DNA of 64,000 bases from Lumbricus terrestris (taxonomy: Eukaryota > Annelida > Clitellata > Crassiclitellata > Lumbricidae). The stretch spans positions 41,858,699-41,922,698 of the forward strand of contig OX457039.1 of assembly GCA_949752735.1 (NCBI GenBank). The letters run 5' to 3'. The notes under the pieces are model-generated. The model did no database searches, was not told the DNA's origin, and saw only the letters and a program-made list of their open reading frames with translations. Numbering within the stretch: the stretch's first letter is position 1; the number at the start of each line of letters is the position of its first letter. Position numbers and translations under genes: made by a program. Positions 31,584-55,946 of this stretch are shown here, piece by piece.

Positions 31584-32496
31584 AATGCAGACACAAATAA
31601 AACTCACAAGCGAAACATCAAAGGCACAAAACTGTCCATTAATTAGAAAAGAAATCTGTAGACACAAGAGTATACAGGATAGAATATGACTTCATCATCC
31701 TATCATTTAAACAGATTGTAAAAGAAATGAAGCTAAATCAAGTAATCAATGTTTCGGTGACAAATATTGTGACGACGACGACAGTCTAATTGATGGTCTG
31801 CAGTCTGCGCTTTGAAATTGCAAAGTACATGCATATGTAATGATACCCATTAGCAATTCCGCAAGAAACACGAACACTGGTCAGCGTTCACCTAACTCTA
31901 GTGGAAAGGATTTGTAATAACACATCGCGAATTTTGTGGATGATGAAAACCACTAGGGAGGGAAAGCCAGCAGTGAGTAGCCAAACGCATTACTCTGGTC
32001 AATTTTTCATTACAAAGATGCGCTCATTTAACGTTTCAACAACAGGAGCATGTCAAATGCGATTGGAAGATCAATGCAGCTCATTGATAGAGTTATTAAG
32101 CACCTGGACTTAACAGTTCAGTCAACTACAACTAAAATTTAAAACTACAAAGTGTACCAGTCCATGCAAAAAAACAGTCCTCACATTTACAACGGCAAAT
32201 CTATTTCTTAAACAGACCTTATTACGGTACTACAAACCCTCTCCAGAAACAGAAATTAATCACATCATACACGATACGGTTAAAATCCCTAAATCAAACA
32301 AAACCTGTAGAATGATCGGTACAACACAAGATTAAAAAACACATCAGACAAGTCCTAAAACTCCAATTCTTAAAATTGTGATTATATAATGACGAAGTAT
32401 TGCAGACAAAAATTCTTTTACAAAGATCATAAAATCGTGTTGTGAGTCACAGTCAAATAATTGTTACAAGTATTTTTAACTCTACATCAAGTAGAA

Positions 32497-43162
<10,666 letters not shown>

Positions 43163-43194
43163 CGTGATTTCTTCAATGTATTTAAGTCAGAACC

Positions 43195-45408
43195 TAGACA
43201 AAATGAACAAATATTTTACACATAGGAATAATACACTCAGATAATTTAACTAAATCATCCATCAAAATTGATGACATTCACTTTTTAAAAAAAAGTGAGC
43301 GGACAAAGTCAAGATAAGTGGTAATTTCTCCAATTTAACCTTTATCAATTTAAGCAAGTTAGCACAAAACAATACTTCCAAGAAAGCAACAGATGAAATC
43401 TGCTGCGGACACTCGTTACTTTAGCCCATTTGCTTCTTTAAAATACTTTTTTGTTTTTTGTTTCATGTAATAAGTTGCGGTATGTCAACTTAGTTTTTCT
43501 TGAATAAACGAAGTATATATAATTCTGAAGGCCCTGAATGTCCATCATGTACTGGCAAACTAAGATATGCTTCAAGGGGGCTTGAGTCAAAAGCTGATGG
43601 GTTGGGTTTACCTATACCAACCCCTAAGCACTATATAATAAACATCTGTTCTGCAGAAAATTACTGTGTTTTAGCCGTCTCACGCTCCACATACACGGGA
43701 TATTAAGGATGAGCAGTTCCCACGAGTTTTTCAGATCCTTAGTAATCTGATGCCAAGATTAAACAGCTTGCTAAACTCATAGAGATAATGTATGTTAAAC
43801 AAAAAGGTTCTCTGCAGCATCAGAAACAACAACATCCTGAATGCCATCTTAAAACTGAAACATAATACCAACAATATTATAGGCTTGTGACTTTCTAGAA
43901 AATTGCATGTGCATGTGGCCATTGCAATAGAAATAAACATACACAGGCCTCACAGCAAGGCCTCATTAAAATATGAGTGATAGTCACATGTGCAGCTATA
44001 TTTCAACATCCTATTTACTGGTCTGAGAATGTAATAGAACTCTGCATAACAACTTTATGATTCATCAATTATTCTAAACATATGATGTGCTTTAAAACAA
44101 TTATTGCACATTCCAGTCTAAATTAGATATAATTGATATTCCAACTCTAATATGCTAAAGTGGGTGTTGCATCATCAGCTAGGCTAGTGTAAAGGGCTCC
44201 TCTTGCAACATATATAAATTTATAAAAACATTAACAATAATTACAAATTACATCATAATCACAATCACAACATTGGGATTGGATGTTACGCAGCATCACA
44301 AGACAGGATTGCAGAAAATTGGCGTATTACAGTTAGTAATGCTGCAACATGATTGTGAACACGAATCAGGAAGAATACAATTATGCTTAAAACCATTAAT
44401 CCAAAATGTGATCTAATACTATAAATCATACTTATTCGTTGGTTATATTTTAAAACGAGCATATTTATTAATCATATCAGTTTTTGCCTAAAAGGAATTT
44501 AATTTAAAGGAATTTAAATCATTTGCCTCTTAAAGCAAAAAGACACTGAGTAAAGATACAATTAATTATGATACCCAGTCAGATTGAATCTAAATTAGTA
44601 ACAGAAAAACGGAATTGACTACATAACTGATAAACTGAATACCTGAGGATGATTTAAAAAAATGCTCACTCACTGCTTCAAAAAAACAAGCTAGTTCATC
44701 ATAAACAAAGTCATGACTATTGTTAGCGAATTAGTGGGTTGATAAAAAGACAAGGACCTATTTCATATTTAAACTCAACATTTGACAGGAACACAACTAG
44801 ACTAGACTAGAACACAGGTTTCCAAAGATTTTGGAGCATGGATGCCCTGACTTTTCCTCTAGAGGCATAGCTTGCAGACTCAAATATTTAAGAAATAAAT
44901 TTATTACCTAATATTTAAGCAAAATAACATTTTGGGACTGCTCTCACACCCTGCCATATCATTTTTGCCCCCATCTTGATACGCAGACCACAATTTTGAG
45001 ACTCTGGGTTAACAAATTGGCATCACGCAGAAGAACTGATGTTGCAAGTACAACTACCATTACAAGACAAAAATAAAATAACATAATGATTGTTCACTAT
45101 TAATACACAGTAGACTAAACTTCAAGTGTACTGTGCCAAGTCAGGTTCATGCCTTATGCCAAAATCAAATACTTTAAAGCAAGTACATCATTGGGCACTA
45201 AATGTACACAAGAAACGCGTGACTACTCAAAAGATTAATAATATCAGCAAACAAATAAACCGTTTATAATATTAACAACGAAACCAACAGCACTCATTCA
45301 CGGTTGCATCTGCCGAACTAAATCAATCACGAATACAAAATAATAAGCTTATCAAATCCACAAATTCGCTGCCTCCATCCTAACCAGGCAAACGTAACAA
45401 CCACACTT
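43195..45408 (-). other. CTSL: Predicted 5' UTR intron of cathepsin L
   Basis: AT-rich sequence without coding potential between the predicted non-coding first exon and the start-codon exon. No transposon ends or tandem repeats were noticed. Confidence 0.35.
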
Positions 45409-45410
45409 AC

Positions 45411-45457
45411 TTATTAAATTTTCCCAAACATCCACTTCGTCTGTGCCAGCGAAAACT
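45411..45457 (-). other. CTSL: Predicted non-coding first exon of cathepsin L
   Basis: A possible initiator TCAGTTTT at 45457 follows a TATA box by 36 bases. The segment has a perfect donor GTAAGTGT at 45410. It would splice across 2.2 kb to the 5' UTR acceptor at 43193. The assignment rests on signals and orientation only. Confidence 0.45.
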
Positions 45458-45487
45458 GATTTAACGGATTTAACGAACGGCAACGCC

Positions 45488-45493
45488 TTTATA
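45488..45493 (-). promoter_or_regulatory. CTSL: TATA box, predicted cathepsin L promoter
   Basis: TATAAA on the minus strand inside GGGTTTATAAAGGC, placed 31-36 bases before plausible start sites and just upstream of the predicted first exon. Confidence 0.45.
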
Positions 45494-46378
45494 AACCCAA
45501 CCGCATACGACCAGATCGTTGGGTCATATGATCGCTTTGTGAGAACCTTGCCCTGGAGAATGACTCAACAAAATGTGACCGTCGATCCCTCGTCGTCGTC
45601 GTCAGCCTCAAGGACTAATTGTGCCAAAAACACGCACCTGCCTATCAAGCTGCACGCACTTAGGCGAGTGCGCAGAAAGCCGTGCACACATTCCACATCG
45701 TGACAGCGCAGTAAAAGTCACAAACTAATTTAGTTCATGGCTGTTTTAGACATACTATAATGGAATACAACATAGATTTAACAAACTCTAACAAAATTTA
45801 ACTAACCTATTTCAGTAACCTCGAATTTGTTATAAAACCGGCTTACGTAACACTAACACAGGTTACTTTTACCATCTGCGCCTAATAATATTATAATGAG
45901 CTTAAACTGGGGCAAGCGCTTACCAATTTTGTTTCCAGAAAACCGTTACTTTCGCTAAGCGTTGGAAGCGCTAAGAGCTCATACCTCATAAAAGTCAGTG
46001 GAAAATCGCACGCCATACTGGATAAGTTTAGAAAAGTCATTAAATTATAATAGTTAAAAGCTATAAATAGGATTGATACTAACTTGATTCGACATGTTTG
46101 AACCGTTTGATTGTTATATAATCAGTGAATGTTAGTGTTGCTTTAATTTTACGAGTGCTCAAGCAATTTTGATTCTAATTGCACGAGATGCGCTTTACCT
46201 ACTCAACAGCAGACTATAGATTTCTAAGAACCTTGTCGATCAGTATAGGCCTACAACCACAGGCCATAATTAAAGTCGATATTTCAAAAGCTTTACCTAA
46301 AATACCTAAATCAAAACAAAGCAATAATTTGACAATTTGTTAAGTAGGATCCAGGACGGTCCTGACGGCGATAGCAAT
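45494..46378. other. CTSL: Upstream flank of cathepsin L
   Basis: Presumed promoter-proximal sequence of cathepsin L. No recognisable coding exon or transposon ends were seen. Individual factor sites cannot be assigned by eye. Confidence 0.3.
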
Positions 46379-46440
46379 ATTGTAATTGTAATCGTACATT
46401 TATATAGCGCCACTTCAAGAGAACTCCTCAGAGGCGCTAT
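46379..46440 (-). mobile_element. LINE 3'-tail fragment
   Basis: TTGTAATTGTAATCGTACAT plus TTATATAGCGCCACTTCAAG, the same end as at 58607. Only the last 60 bases are left. Confidence 0.65.
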
Positions 46441-47839
46441 TTGTAGGTGTGTAAGTCTGTGCATGTCTTATGAATAGAAAACAGATTTTTGCCATAGCGC
46501 ATGGGAAGGTATTGACGAGATAGTTATTCACCCTGCAAAAGTATTATTGTTTTGCTGTGGCACGAATATGATCGAGTTTTAATTGTATACGATATGCGTT
46601 GTAGTAATTAATGTCCATAGGTTAATTCGAGCGTCAGGTCTAAGGGCAGGTCAATAAAATTATTGTCATGGCCAGATCGAGTAGTAAAACCATCGGCGAC
46701 AGATGAAGAACCGGTCGGATCCGGTTACGGGAAGATGATACAGCTGAATAAGGACGCAGAGAAACTAATTATAGTCTGCGTTGTGTCAGTTTGAACTGAA
46801 AAACGGAGATTATTGTTAACTTTTATAGCCTACAGTCTGTGCATGGTTGTGCATAATTATATTATGCTTAGAGAATTTGGATGGCAGAGGTAATTGGATG
46901 GAGCAAGGTAAGATTTGTTGAACAAATGAACTGCTCAGTTTTTTTTACAAAGGCCTGAGGATCGAGTGACAGTTTTAACAGACTTAATTATAGGCTGGTG
47001 CTATGGGAACACACGTGACCTCATCGATGCCTATATTGGCCCGATGCATGGCCCTATATTCACTATTCATGCCTCTTTTAGTACCTCTATTCCGACAAAG
47101 CAATTATAGCTAGGCTATAGGTCTCATTTGCTTGCATGACAAATGTGCGGGCGGTCCCCAATTTGATACTGAATTCCTTATCAGTCAGTTGCGCAGCTGT
47201 GCTGCTGTGGTCACAAACTCTTATTGGCTACAGCTGCTGTACGTAGAACCCCGCTGGTCTCAACACGGAAAATGGTGCGATAGCTGTACGAGATAGATAA
47301 TGATAATAGCCTAGGCCGTAGGCCTACTGCGCGACAGATCGACCTATCGATCAGGACTAGCCTACTTGAATCATCCTGTTTGGCACGAATGACTGCACAC
47401 ATAATGGTTAGGTCACCGCAGTATGAAAATTGTAGAAAAATAACAGATGTGTCATATAGAGGCCATAATACAGTGATTACAGTCATGTGGAGTTCGACTG
47501 TGAAAAGAAGACTTCATAAGGCTATATCATGAGGGGGGCTTAAGAGAGGCTATGTTGAGCACCTCAAGCCCTCCGTTCAATTCTCACCCTGGGTCACCTA
47601 TAGAATTAAAGATCGGCCTACTATATATTCTTGAAATTTGCGTTGATCTGAAAACTTTTGGCTCACATCAGCCTTGCGCGACGGGTCGTTTTATGGTTTC
47701 ATTATTATAATTATAGGCCAAGCCTAGGCCTACTTTTGCAAATGGCAGGCCTATAATTACTTCTGTTAACACTATACTAGCATTGCTACTACCACTATAC
47801 TAACACAACCATTTCCACGGTAAAATTCCACCACTGGGC

Positions 47840-47857
47840 TACTACTACTACTACTAA

Positions 47858-47890
<33 letters not shown>
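47840..47890. repeat. (CTA)n and (CGA)n microsatellite
   Basis: A short CTA run joins a run of about ten CGA units, giving Val and Arg homopolymer frames. Confidence 0.9.
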
Positions 47891-48022
47891 ACTGATTGCT
47901 ATTGTGATATAGGCTATATTTGGACCAATTATTGTCTTGAAGCGTGAACGACTAATTGAGAGTTGAAGAAGTGCATCGGGTAGGATATGTATATAGCGGC
48001 CCGCAGGCAGGTTAAGATTTAT

Positions 48023-48175
48023 ATTCATTCATTCATTCATTCATTCGGACATTTATATAGCGCTCCTTCAAGAAAAACTACTCAGAAGCGCTCCCAACTC
48101 CAGCGCGCACAAAAAGAACAGTTTTAAGTTTAGTAAGGAAGGATCCTGGTAGAGTCCCAGGGTGTATTATATGGT
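48023..48175 (-). mobile_element. LINE 3'-end fragment, (GAAT)n tail
   Basis: The minus strand matches the end of the 22905-23215 copy (GCGCTATATAAATG plus a GAAT tail) and retains part of the C-terminal coding region. Confidence 0.65.
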
Positions 48176-48245
48176 ACGTATTTTTCAAAATATTTTTCAA
48201 AATATTTTTCAAAATATTTTTCAAAATATTTTTCAAAATATTTAC
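48176..48245. repeat. Tandem repeat, 15-bp unit, about five copies
   Basis: Unit TTTTTCAAAATAT repeated head to tail directly after the LINE fragment. Confidence 0.9.
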
Positions 48246-48862
48246 CATTGTATAGACACGTGACTACGTGAGGACAATAACAAAATTGTTGCTGGGCCTG
48301 CATGGTTCACACTAGAAATCAATGGTCGTAGGTATATAGTGCTTTAATTGCTACCTGTGCTTATGAAGAAGTGGATGGACCAATGAAAATATGATTCTTG
48401 GTCTGATAAGACACAAACAAAGTCATGTATACGTACAATGCATACGCACGAGGTAGGCCAACACGCAGGAAGTCCCATCCCACGCGTTCTCTTTTCTTCT
48501 ATAGCGCATTCAATGGAGAGGGGTCAAAGCAACACGTGCATGCCCCTCGCCCTCCAAAGGGCGACGTCACCATACATGGACATATCTGCTGACCCGTACC
48601 CTATGATCTATGTTGGCAGGTTAATAATTATATGCACTCAAGGTTATAACTTGACTGTTGTACGTGCAAGTAGCCTATACTTCAAAATCGCCGTTATGAC
48701 CATTATGTCATGACTGGAGCGCATGACTACTTTGCTCACTTAACGTGTGAATAGGGTCTATATAATATATATAGGCCTACAGGCTGTGTATGTTTAGACA
48801 GACATATTGAAGGTTGTAATAATAATATTATTATAAGAAGCCGATAGGACTTCGGACTCGAG

Positions 48863-50133
48863 TAGGGTTGCCAGGCGTCCGGTAATGAACCGGACAGTCC
48901 GGTATTTACACGAACTGTCCGGTCAGAAATTTCAGACATTACCGGACATGGCAGTGTCCGGTAAATTATTATTGCTAGCAACAAGTGTATTTGGAGTGCA
49001 TAGTTTCTTCGGGCCATGAAAATATCTGCTGACGATTTTCCCGCGTATAATGGATTGCCTTGTGAAACAAAGCCAAATTTATAGCCTACACACCAATCAT
49101 CGTCGAAATGACGGCATCGTTAAATAAACTATCATAACAGAGCCAAATATATGATGCACGGATCATACTAGCCTGTATACCTTTGTGCGTAAAAAGTTGG
49201 AGACTGGATTCATAGTTCAAATAATGGTTGAACCGAATCTCCGTATTTAGGCTATGTCTCTGTCTGTCTGTTTGTTCGTTTGTCTGTCTCTCTATCTGCA
49301 CAAATGATCTCTCCCTCTCTGGCTGTCTATCTCTCTCTTTTCCCTTAAGGCTCAACCACGGATGCCTGTATGCCTAATCTGTCTGTGCTTATCTGCCTCT
49401 CAATCTCTGTCTGTCTATGTCTGACTGTGTCAATCTGCCACCCTAGCGCGCTCTAGACTTTCTATTTTGTCTGTTAACCACCCCTCCCCACTGATTAATT
49501 ATATTTGTGTCGAGCAGATTCGCGCCTTAATAATTCGATCGCATTTAGCTTTGAAGGTCTATGTCAACTGAGGTTATCTACAGAATGGAACTGAGTGCTA
49601 AAATCGTTAAATGTATTTTTAATATTGTTTAATATCCGAATTCAGTCATTCGTACCGGCGCCAAATTTTCAAATTAGTCACTAATAATTATACATATATA
49701 CAGGCCTATGCATAATTCTATCCACCCTTTAGATCTACAGGCCTGTAGCCTACTTGGCTGCTTCCAAAACACGGATGTCTGTATTTAAAAAGCCAGTTTA
49801 TCTAGGCGTCCGTGCATGGTTTGGCTCACACATTGCAATAATTTTCAAACAGTCCCCGGCACCGATACTGACTTATATATGTATATATGGGTGTGTGTAC
49901 ATATATACATATATATTACAATATGAATTGCCCAACGTTTCAAGGGAAATTTCGGTTTTTGCCCCCGCCAAGTCTCGCCCCACTACACACACATTCACAC
50001 ACCGATATATATATATTATATATGTGTATACATAGTCTTATATATATACATGTATATATAGTATATACATGTATAGCCCCGTAACGTGATAGCCATTGTC
50101 CGGTAATTTCCTGAAGGCCACCTGGCAACCCTA
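48863..50133. mobile_element. hAT-like element, TAGGGTTGCCAGG ends
   Basis: Inverted ends TAGGGTTGCCAGG and CCTGGCAACCCTA, with exact 8-bp duplication GACTCGAG at 48855-48862 and 50134-50141. The left end carries several GTCCGG motifs. The interior has (TCTG)n at 49257-49440 and TA-rich tracts at 49870-50075. No transposase was seen. Confidence 0.85.
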
Positions 50134-50141
50134 GACTCGAG

Positions 50142-51314
50142 TCATTGGCCGACCTGACATCTGACCTCTATGGCTTATCAATTGTTTTCCTTTGTTTTGG
50201 ACAATATATTTACAATGAGGTTGTTTTACCACTTCATCATTAACTATGCTAATTACCTTTGAGCATCTCAGGACTCGTGGTGGATCTCGTGGCTTCTGGT
50301 CGATCCTCTGTGCCGAAACTCTTGCAAAGCATGTATAATTAGACTATATTCTTTAAACCTAATGTGCTCAGCAGAGATGTAGCCTACGTGAGCCCATCTG
50401 GATCATCGAAGCCGTCGTGCACCATATGGACGTCAATTAAGAGACGAAGTGTAGGCCTATAGGCCTAAAATGGCGTAACCTATAATAATTATAATTATAG
50501 CTAACCCTCACTCGATGTAATTGAAAAATGTGAAATAAATAAAACAGGGGGCGCAAATTTCCTTGTTATAGGCCTATTATTAACACGCATGTAGGCCTAC
50601 ATGTATAGTTGTATAGGCCACCAGACAATGGGGTTTCGGGGGTTAAATCATTGGCCTAGGAAAACGTTTTTTTTAAAGGTTCTAAATTTGTCCACTTAAA
50701 TAAGAAAAAACAAAACAATTGCTTGTAGTAACAATTGTATTTCTTACTTCATTTTCATTCCATTTCTTACTTTATTTCCTTTTTATATAGCCTACTGTAG
50801 GCCTAATACTGTTGGGTTGGGGTCAGAAAGGGCATCCGGCCAGGTCAAAAACCCAACCTCCCCTACCCCCATAATAAATTCCTGGCTAAGTCACTGTAGG
50901 CCAAGCACACGTGCGTAGACTACATAATACTGTAAACCCATATTCCTAATTATTTTATTGTCTCAATAATTTGGTTTTCGAATGGCGTTTTAGAAGTTCA
51001 GAAATTACGATTGCCATTAGTTCAGTGGAATGACCGTGAATTCACGCCAATATTTTGTTCGCAAATCTCAAAGAAATAATAATAATAGAAATAATAATGA
51101 GTGCTATTAGGGACCTAATTAAGTAACCTATAATTATCTTAAGCGTGACATATATTTTTGTAATTTGTAATTATGTATCACTAAGGCCAAACTTATTCTA
51201 GGCCTTAGTTTTTATTTGACTATCAATTGTCATCTGACTATAATTATTTTGGCCGCGTGACAATCTGATATCGAGCCAGCGGATCATGTGCGAATAATAA
51301 TTAATGGATTCAGC
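50142..51314. other. Intergenic, no gene seen
   Basis: AT-rich with TAGGCCTA words and one LINE 3' relic (50982-51020). No supported coding region. Confidence 0.4.
50982..51020 (+). mobile_element. Short LINE 3'-end relic
   Basis: AATGGCGTTTTAGAAGTTC followed by AGAAATTACGATTG resembles the 3' end of the LINE that stops at 28795. Confidence 0.45.
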
Positions 51315-51322
51315 TGTATATA

Positions 51323-51545
51323 CATAGGCGGAGACCTGGGCCGAGAATTGGGGGGGGGACGGAAAGACGCGAGATTTTCGAAAAATTTCCGATGACCGGA
51401 CCAAATCTCGCCGAAATATTTCTATTTTCGCCGCCCCAAAAAGTCTTGACGCTCAAACATTGGGGGGGACAAATGCATGGGCCGTCCCCCCCAACACTTT
51501 CATTGGGGGGGACCGTCTCCCCTGTCCCCCCTAGGTCTCCGCCCA
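51323..51545. mobile_element. hAT-like MITE, same family as 4036-4311
   Basis: Ends GGCGGAGACCTGGG and CCCTAGGTCTCCGCC. TGTATATA at 51315-51322 and 51546-51553 is a plausible 8-bp duplication, but the TA-rich flank makes the exact right end uncertain. The interior GACGCTCAAACATTGGGGGG is shared with the 4 kb copy. Confidence 0.75.
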
Positions 51546-51614
51546 TGTATATATATATACATACATATAAACACAGTTAACTGACTTCCGGTTGTTTGAA
51601 GGACAGAGAACCAC

Positions 51615-51796
51615 GTTTGCCAAGACGTCGCCTATTGATTTTCAATCTTGAAAGTATAATATTGAAGGTTTATAGCTGACTTCACGTGACCCATCGATTT
51701 CAGGTGGATCGAGTCAGCTATGAACCTTCAATTATAGCCTACCGTACCGGTATACATTCAAGATTGTAAATGAACAAAGGCGACGTCTTGGCAAAC
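51615..51796. mobile_element. Palindromic MITE, about 180 bp
   Basis: The left arm GTTTGCCAAGACGTCGCCT mirrors AGGCGACGTCTTGGCAAAC. A second inner pair (GAAGGTTTATAGCTGAC and GTCAGCTATGAACCTTC) makes most of the element a hairpin. Confidence 0.7.
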
Positions 51797-52547
51797 ATTT
51801 TACCCACTGATATTCGTAATGGCATGGCCATGATGGCCTGTTTTACTATTGGAATATGATAGTCAAGTGCACAGCGTACATGCAGGCTCTACATACATTG
51901 CCTACAACTATAAATTAGTAGCCTGTGCCGAATGCATGATTAACTCCGCCACTGCATGGTTGTTCTCTGCCAGTGCCAGTCCCAAGACTGGATAAAGGAG
52001 GAGGGCGACACGTACTATATAATCATCTTTGATATATATATGGCGGTGTCGTTAAACATGTAACAAGAATGCAAGATTTCATAGAGGCCATAACTATTTT
52101 CCGTTAGGCTACAATGCAAGAACCTATAAATTATATATAGGCCCTAGGCTATAGTCTTAGTCTATAGAGACTATCATTTTATTGAGGCCTAGGCAAGTCT
52201 GAAAATGATTGGGAAACATAGTAAAACTTAGTTTAGTGATTGAATTTGACGCGAAAATGGAAAAAAGGAGAGTTCAAATTCTAATTGAATGCTTTTGCAA
52301 TTGTGCTAAAGCAGTTCAAATTTAGGGTATTGACTTTAAGTTTAAGTTAAACTGTGCAACAGTCTAGCTGCTTTGTGTGAACTCTATTCAACACTAAAAA
52401 CATAAGCAGGAACTTGTCACAATAAGCTTAAGCTACCGTTTGTCCATCTCTGACTGGCATTATAAAGGAGGCCTAATGTAGGCCTACCCTACGGGCCACG
52501 GCATGCTTTAACTGGATCCTGAAGATGAATGATTATAATACATTTTG

Positions 52548-52700
52548 TATTGTATTTCATCTATGAATGCATATTATAGCGCCTACTGAAGTCCACACTA
52601 ATCAGAGCCACGCCCAGTGCGAAATACCAAGAGAGAAAAGGGTGTGGTCTTGAGATAGCGAAAAGAGGCATTTGACCCCCCATTCAGTTGATAAAAAGAA
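52548..52700 (-). mobile_element. LINE 3'-end fragment
   Basis: The minus strand has the GCGCTATAATATG-type end with an ATACAATACAAA tail, plus part of the C-terminal coding region. Confidence 0.5.
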
Positions 52701-52779
52701 ACGCGATGAAGCAGGAAGCCACATATTTTGGTTACGATCAGTGCCTAAAGTGTGGAAAAAGAAGTGCCTGGACGCCCCT

Positions 52780-52960
52780 TGGTCCCTTACCTCTTCAAAA
52801 TAAGTGCCTGGAGGCTGGACGCCCCTTACCTCTTCAAAATAAGTGCATGGACGCCCCTTACCTTTCCAGTCTGTGCTCGCCATGCACCAAGTGGCTGAGC
52901 GGCGTTCAGATTTTAAAACAAGTGCATGGACGCCGTCCATGACCGTCCAGGCACACTTTA
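52780..52960. repeat. Tandem TGCCTGGACGCCCCTTACC repeats
   Basis: Three to four copies of a 30-55 bp unit with AAGTGC and GGACGCCCCTTACCTCTTC, closed by an inverted GTCCAGGCAC. A 15-bp near-identical direct repeat (GGTTACGATC and GTGC) flanks it at about 52732 and 52968. Confidence 0.6.
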
Positions 52961-53938
52961 AGCCCTGGTTACGATCTGTGCAAGCCAGCTTGCATGCAAG
53001 TGCATTTTTATTTATTGAGTAGGCCTATATAGGCTATTATTTGTCTATTCCAGCCAGGGTACGATTTGTCAGAAGGAAACAGGGTCGGGAATCTACAGAG
53101 GTAACGATAATTTACTAGGCTGCGGTTACTAACTTTTTCTCTCAATGTGTTCCTCGTGTCGCAAAAAAATCGTAGTGGATCAAATTTATTGAAGTTTTCA
53201 AAAATGAATAGGCCTACACTGACTCATAGGCCTACTCAGAATACAATCCCACTCCTTCCCTTCCGCAAATCGGACGCTGCTTTCAGGTGCATTAGGCCTA
53301 GGCCTATTCGTGAACTTGTTTGATGAGTAGGATTAAGTTGCTTCAGAATTGCAAAAAATAAGCTGACGCGTTTAATGTATAATAATTATTATGCACAGGT
53401 GTCTTGCCTTGCATAATGATTATGTGCATATAGTTCAATGGTTATCGTCTTGCACTATGTATACACACCTGGTTGAATTGTTTTTATCATTTTATACTTT
53501 GCTTACGTACGAAGGCCAGCTGAATAGATTGTCTACTTGATAATTTTATGATAGGCTATGTCGAAGAATTAAGAGCAGAAGGTTGTGTTGTCCTGCATCG
53601 CATGTCAGTGCACATGTATACGTGCATGCACATCAAATCCAATGCTCTAACTTCTAAGCCTCTAACGAATAATGATGTAGGCCTACGCCTTATTGTAGTC
53701 TTATACAGTGTAGGTGTGTTTTATAGCCTATTATTACATGCTCTGCGTATTAAAATATACTTGGCAGCATATGTAAATAAAATATAGAAGCAGCGGTGGA
53801 CATTGTAGTCTACGTACATTTCTCGTCTATAATACGAGACTGAAGGTCCTCTATTATTATTTAGCCATAAAAACTTATTGCTCATAGACTATTTGCATGT
53901 TTGCCTACATCCCGGATACTGGGTGCATTGTGCATTGT

Positions 53939-54170
53939 GGGGCGCGGTGGTGTAGTGGTAGCGTCGTTGCCTTGAAGCCGGAAGGTTCGAGGTTCGAATC
54001 CACCTCAAGTCGCCGCGTAGGGACCTTGGGCAAGTCCTTCGCTCGCAATTGCTCAGCGCTTCGGCGTGAAACTCCGATACAGTGTCCGCTCTGCAGTCGG
54101 GAGCGCCTCTGAGTAGAGAGATTGAAGGGGCGCTATAACAAGGGCACATACAAACAAACAAACAAACAAA
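53939..54170 (+). mobile_element. tRNA-derived SINE, copy 2
   Basis: About 90 percent identical by eye to copy 1, with intact A and B boxes and the LINE-like tail, ending in (CAAA)n. CATTGTG occurs on both sides (53932-53938 and 54174-54180), a plausible target duplication. Confidence 0.88.
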
Positions 54171-54180
54171 TCCCATTGTG

Positions 54181-55512
54181 TAGGCATAGCTAGAATACAC
54201 GTTACGATTTGCAGAAAATGCCATCGAACGCAATTGCTGCGTGAAGTTCAAATCGAGCATTTAGCCTATTAAGGGTTAAGGGTTTTGTATAACCTACATT
54301 TGTTTGGATTTGTTAGATGACGTCGTCTGTCATAAGACCGATCATGTGCCATGAGCTTATTAATAAACAGCGATGTGCAGAGGCAAGACAGAAGACGACA
54401 CCGAACCTGTAGGCAGGACCGAAAATACCCAGAGGCCCGTCGACTTTTAGGGACCCGGCGACTGCTGGGGACCCGAGCTACGTAGGCTTATATAGTCTAT
54501 AGAAAAGTGATTTAATTATGCCTTATAAACAAATATTGCGGAGAATTAACTACAACCAGTTTAAACTTTAAATTGTAATTGAATGAAATCATAATTTATA
54601 TAAATTTATGGGCACGTAATTGCTCTGCCTCTGAAGGGCCCGGAATTTTCTCGTCAACCCGGCTATCGGTGGCAAGCTATAGGAGCCATAGAATTATATG
54701 ACAGTCGAAGCCGTGTTCTCACAGGCTTACACTTTAAGATACAAATTAAGATAGTCTAGATCTGGGTTGCACTCTCATGTTCAAGGCTGGTTGCATTATG
54801 CTAATAGGCAGAATTTCGTCTGTGAAATCCTAGGACGCATGCGCGTATATGCTACCATTGCTCCGTGTGAAAGTCCAAGTAGGCCTGTTTGCGTGTAGTA
54901 GGCATGTGTCTGCAGATTTATACCGCACTGTAAGAGTTATCGCGAGGAAGCTTTGAGGACTGAATCTCCCAGCACTTCTTTCCTCAGCTTACTCACTAGA
55001 TCATTGTTAGGTAGTATAGGCCTATCGTAAACCGAAAGACGAAGGACCCGAAGAGTTAATAGGCCTAACTTAGTCGTCTATATTGCATGGCTGTATGTAT
55101 ATAGGCCTACAGGCCTATATGTATTATGCATGGTGCGTAATTTGGATCATAGAATCAGAAAACAAAACCTACTAGTAAACGAAACAGAGGATACACTTTT
55201 GGATGATTAAAAAACATCCATGATGTTTCCTTCTCGGTCATGTGAGACAATTGCGAAGAGGGAAGTGTAAAATATGTCAGAATACTGTTTCCCTTCATCA
55301 CCGCTCCCCCAACCCCGGCATATTATGAAACTGCTTTCGATTGCATTGTGCATATTTACAGTGACCAGTAAATTGTCTGCCCAGGGGGAGAGAAGAAATG
55401 GGATCCAACGGCAGACTGAAGAGGAAATATATGTTCTGAGATCCTCGAAGATAATTAGCATAATTATAGTCAATGCATGATAAAGCATTCAAACAATCGC
55501 ATCGTAAACAGT
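54181..55512. other. Intergenic, no gene seen
   Basis: Unique-looking AT-rich sequence rich in TAGGCCTA words. Only short, unsupported frames. Confidence 0.4.
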
Positions 55513-55725
55513 GTTGTATTGCATTGTATTGTATTGTATTGTATTGAATCTGACCATTTACAAAGCGCCTCTCGCAGCAAGAGCATTTCAGAGGTGCTCC
55601 CAGTGCGTGCCACCCCAATCGAGAGAAAAGGCAGGTTTTGAGACGAGAGAAAGATGAGGAACGATTGTCACCGAGGATAGCAGAGCGTACTGATGAGGGG
55701 AAGTCCATTTCAGTCTCCACAAAAC
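55513..55725 (-). mobile_element. LINE 3'-end fragment, (CAATA)n tail
   Basis: Closely matches the last 170 bases of the LINE at 16605 (CGAGAGAAAGATGAGGA on plus), but has a CAATACAATACAATA tail instead of (GATAA)n. Confidence 0.75.
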
Positions 55726-55946
55726 ACTTCGAACGTTCATAACAATGCAAACTGGGTGGGTTTCAGAGAGCAATATCTTAATGCTCCTTGAAGAAAAAGA
55801 GTTCATTTGAAACTTTATGATACATAGTCCGATCAAGAAGTATATAATTTAGATTATAATAGGCAACATTTGAGCATGTCAATAATCATTTAACTATAGC
55901 CTATAAAAATAATCAGCGCCATAGAAATTGCCGTCATTATTATTAT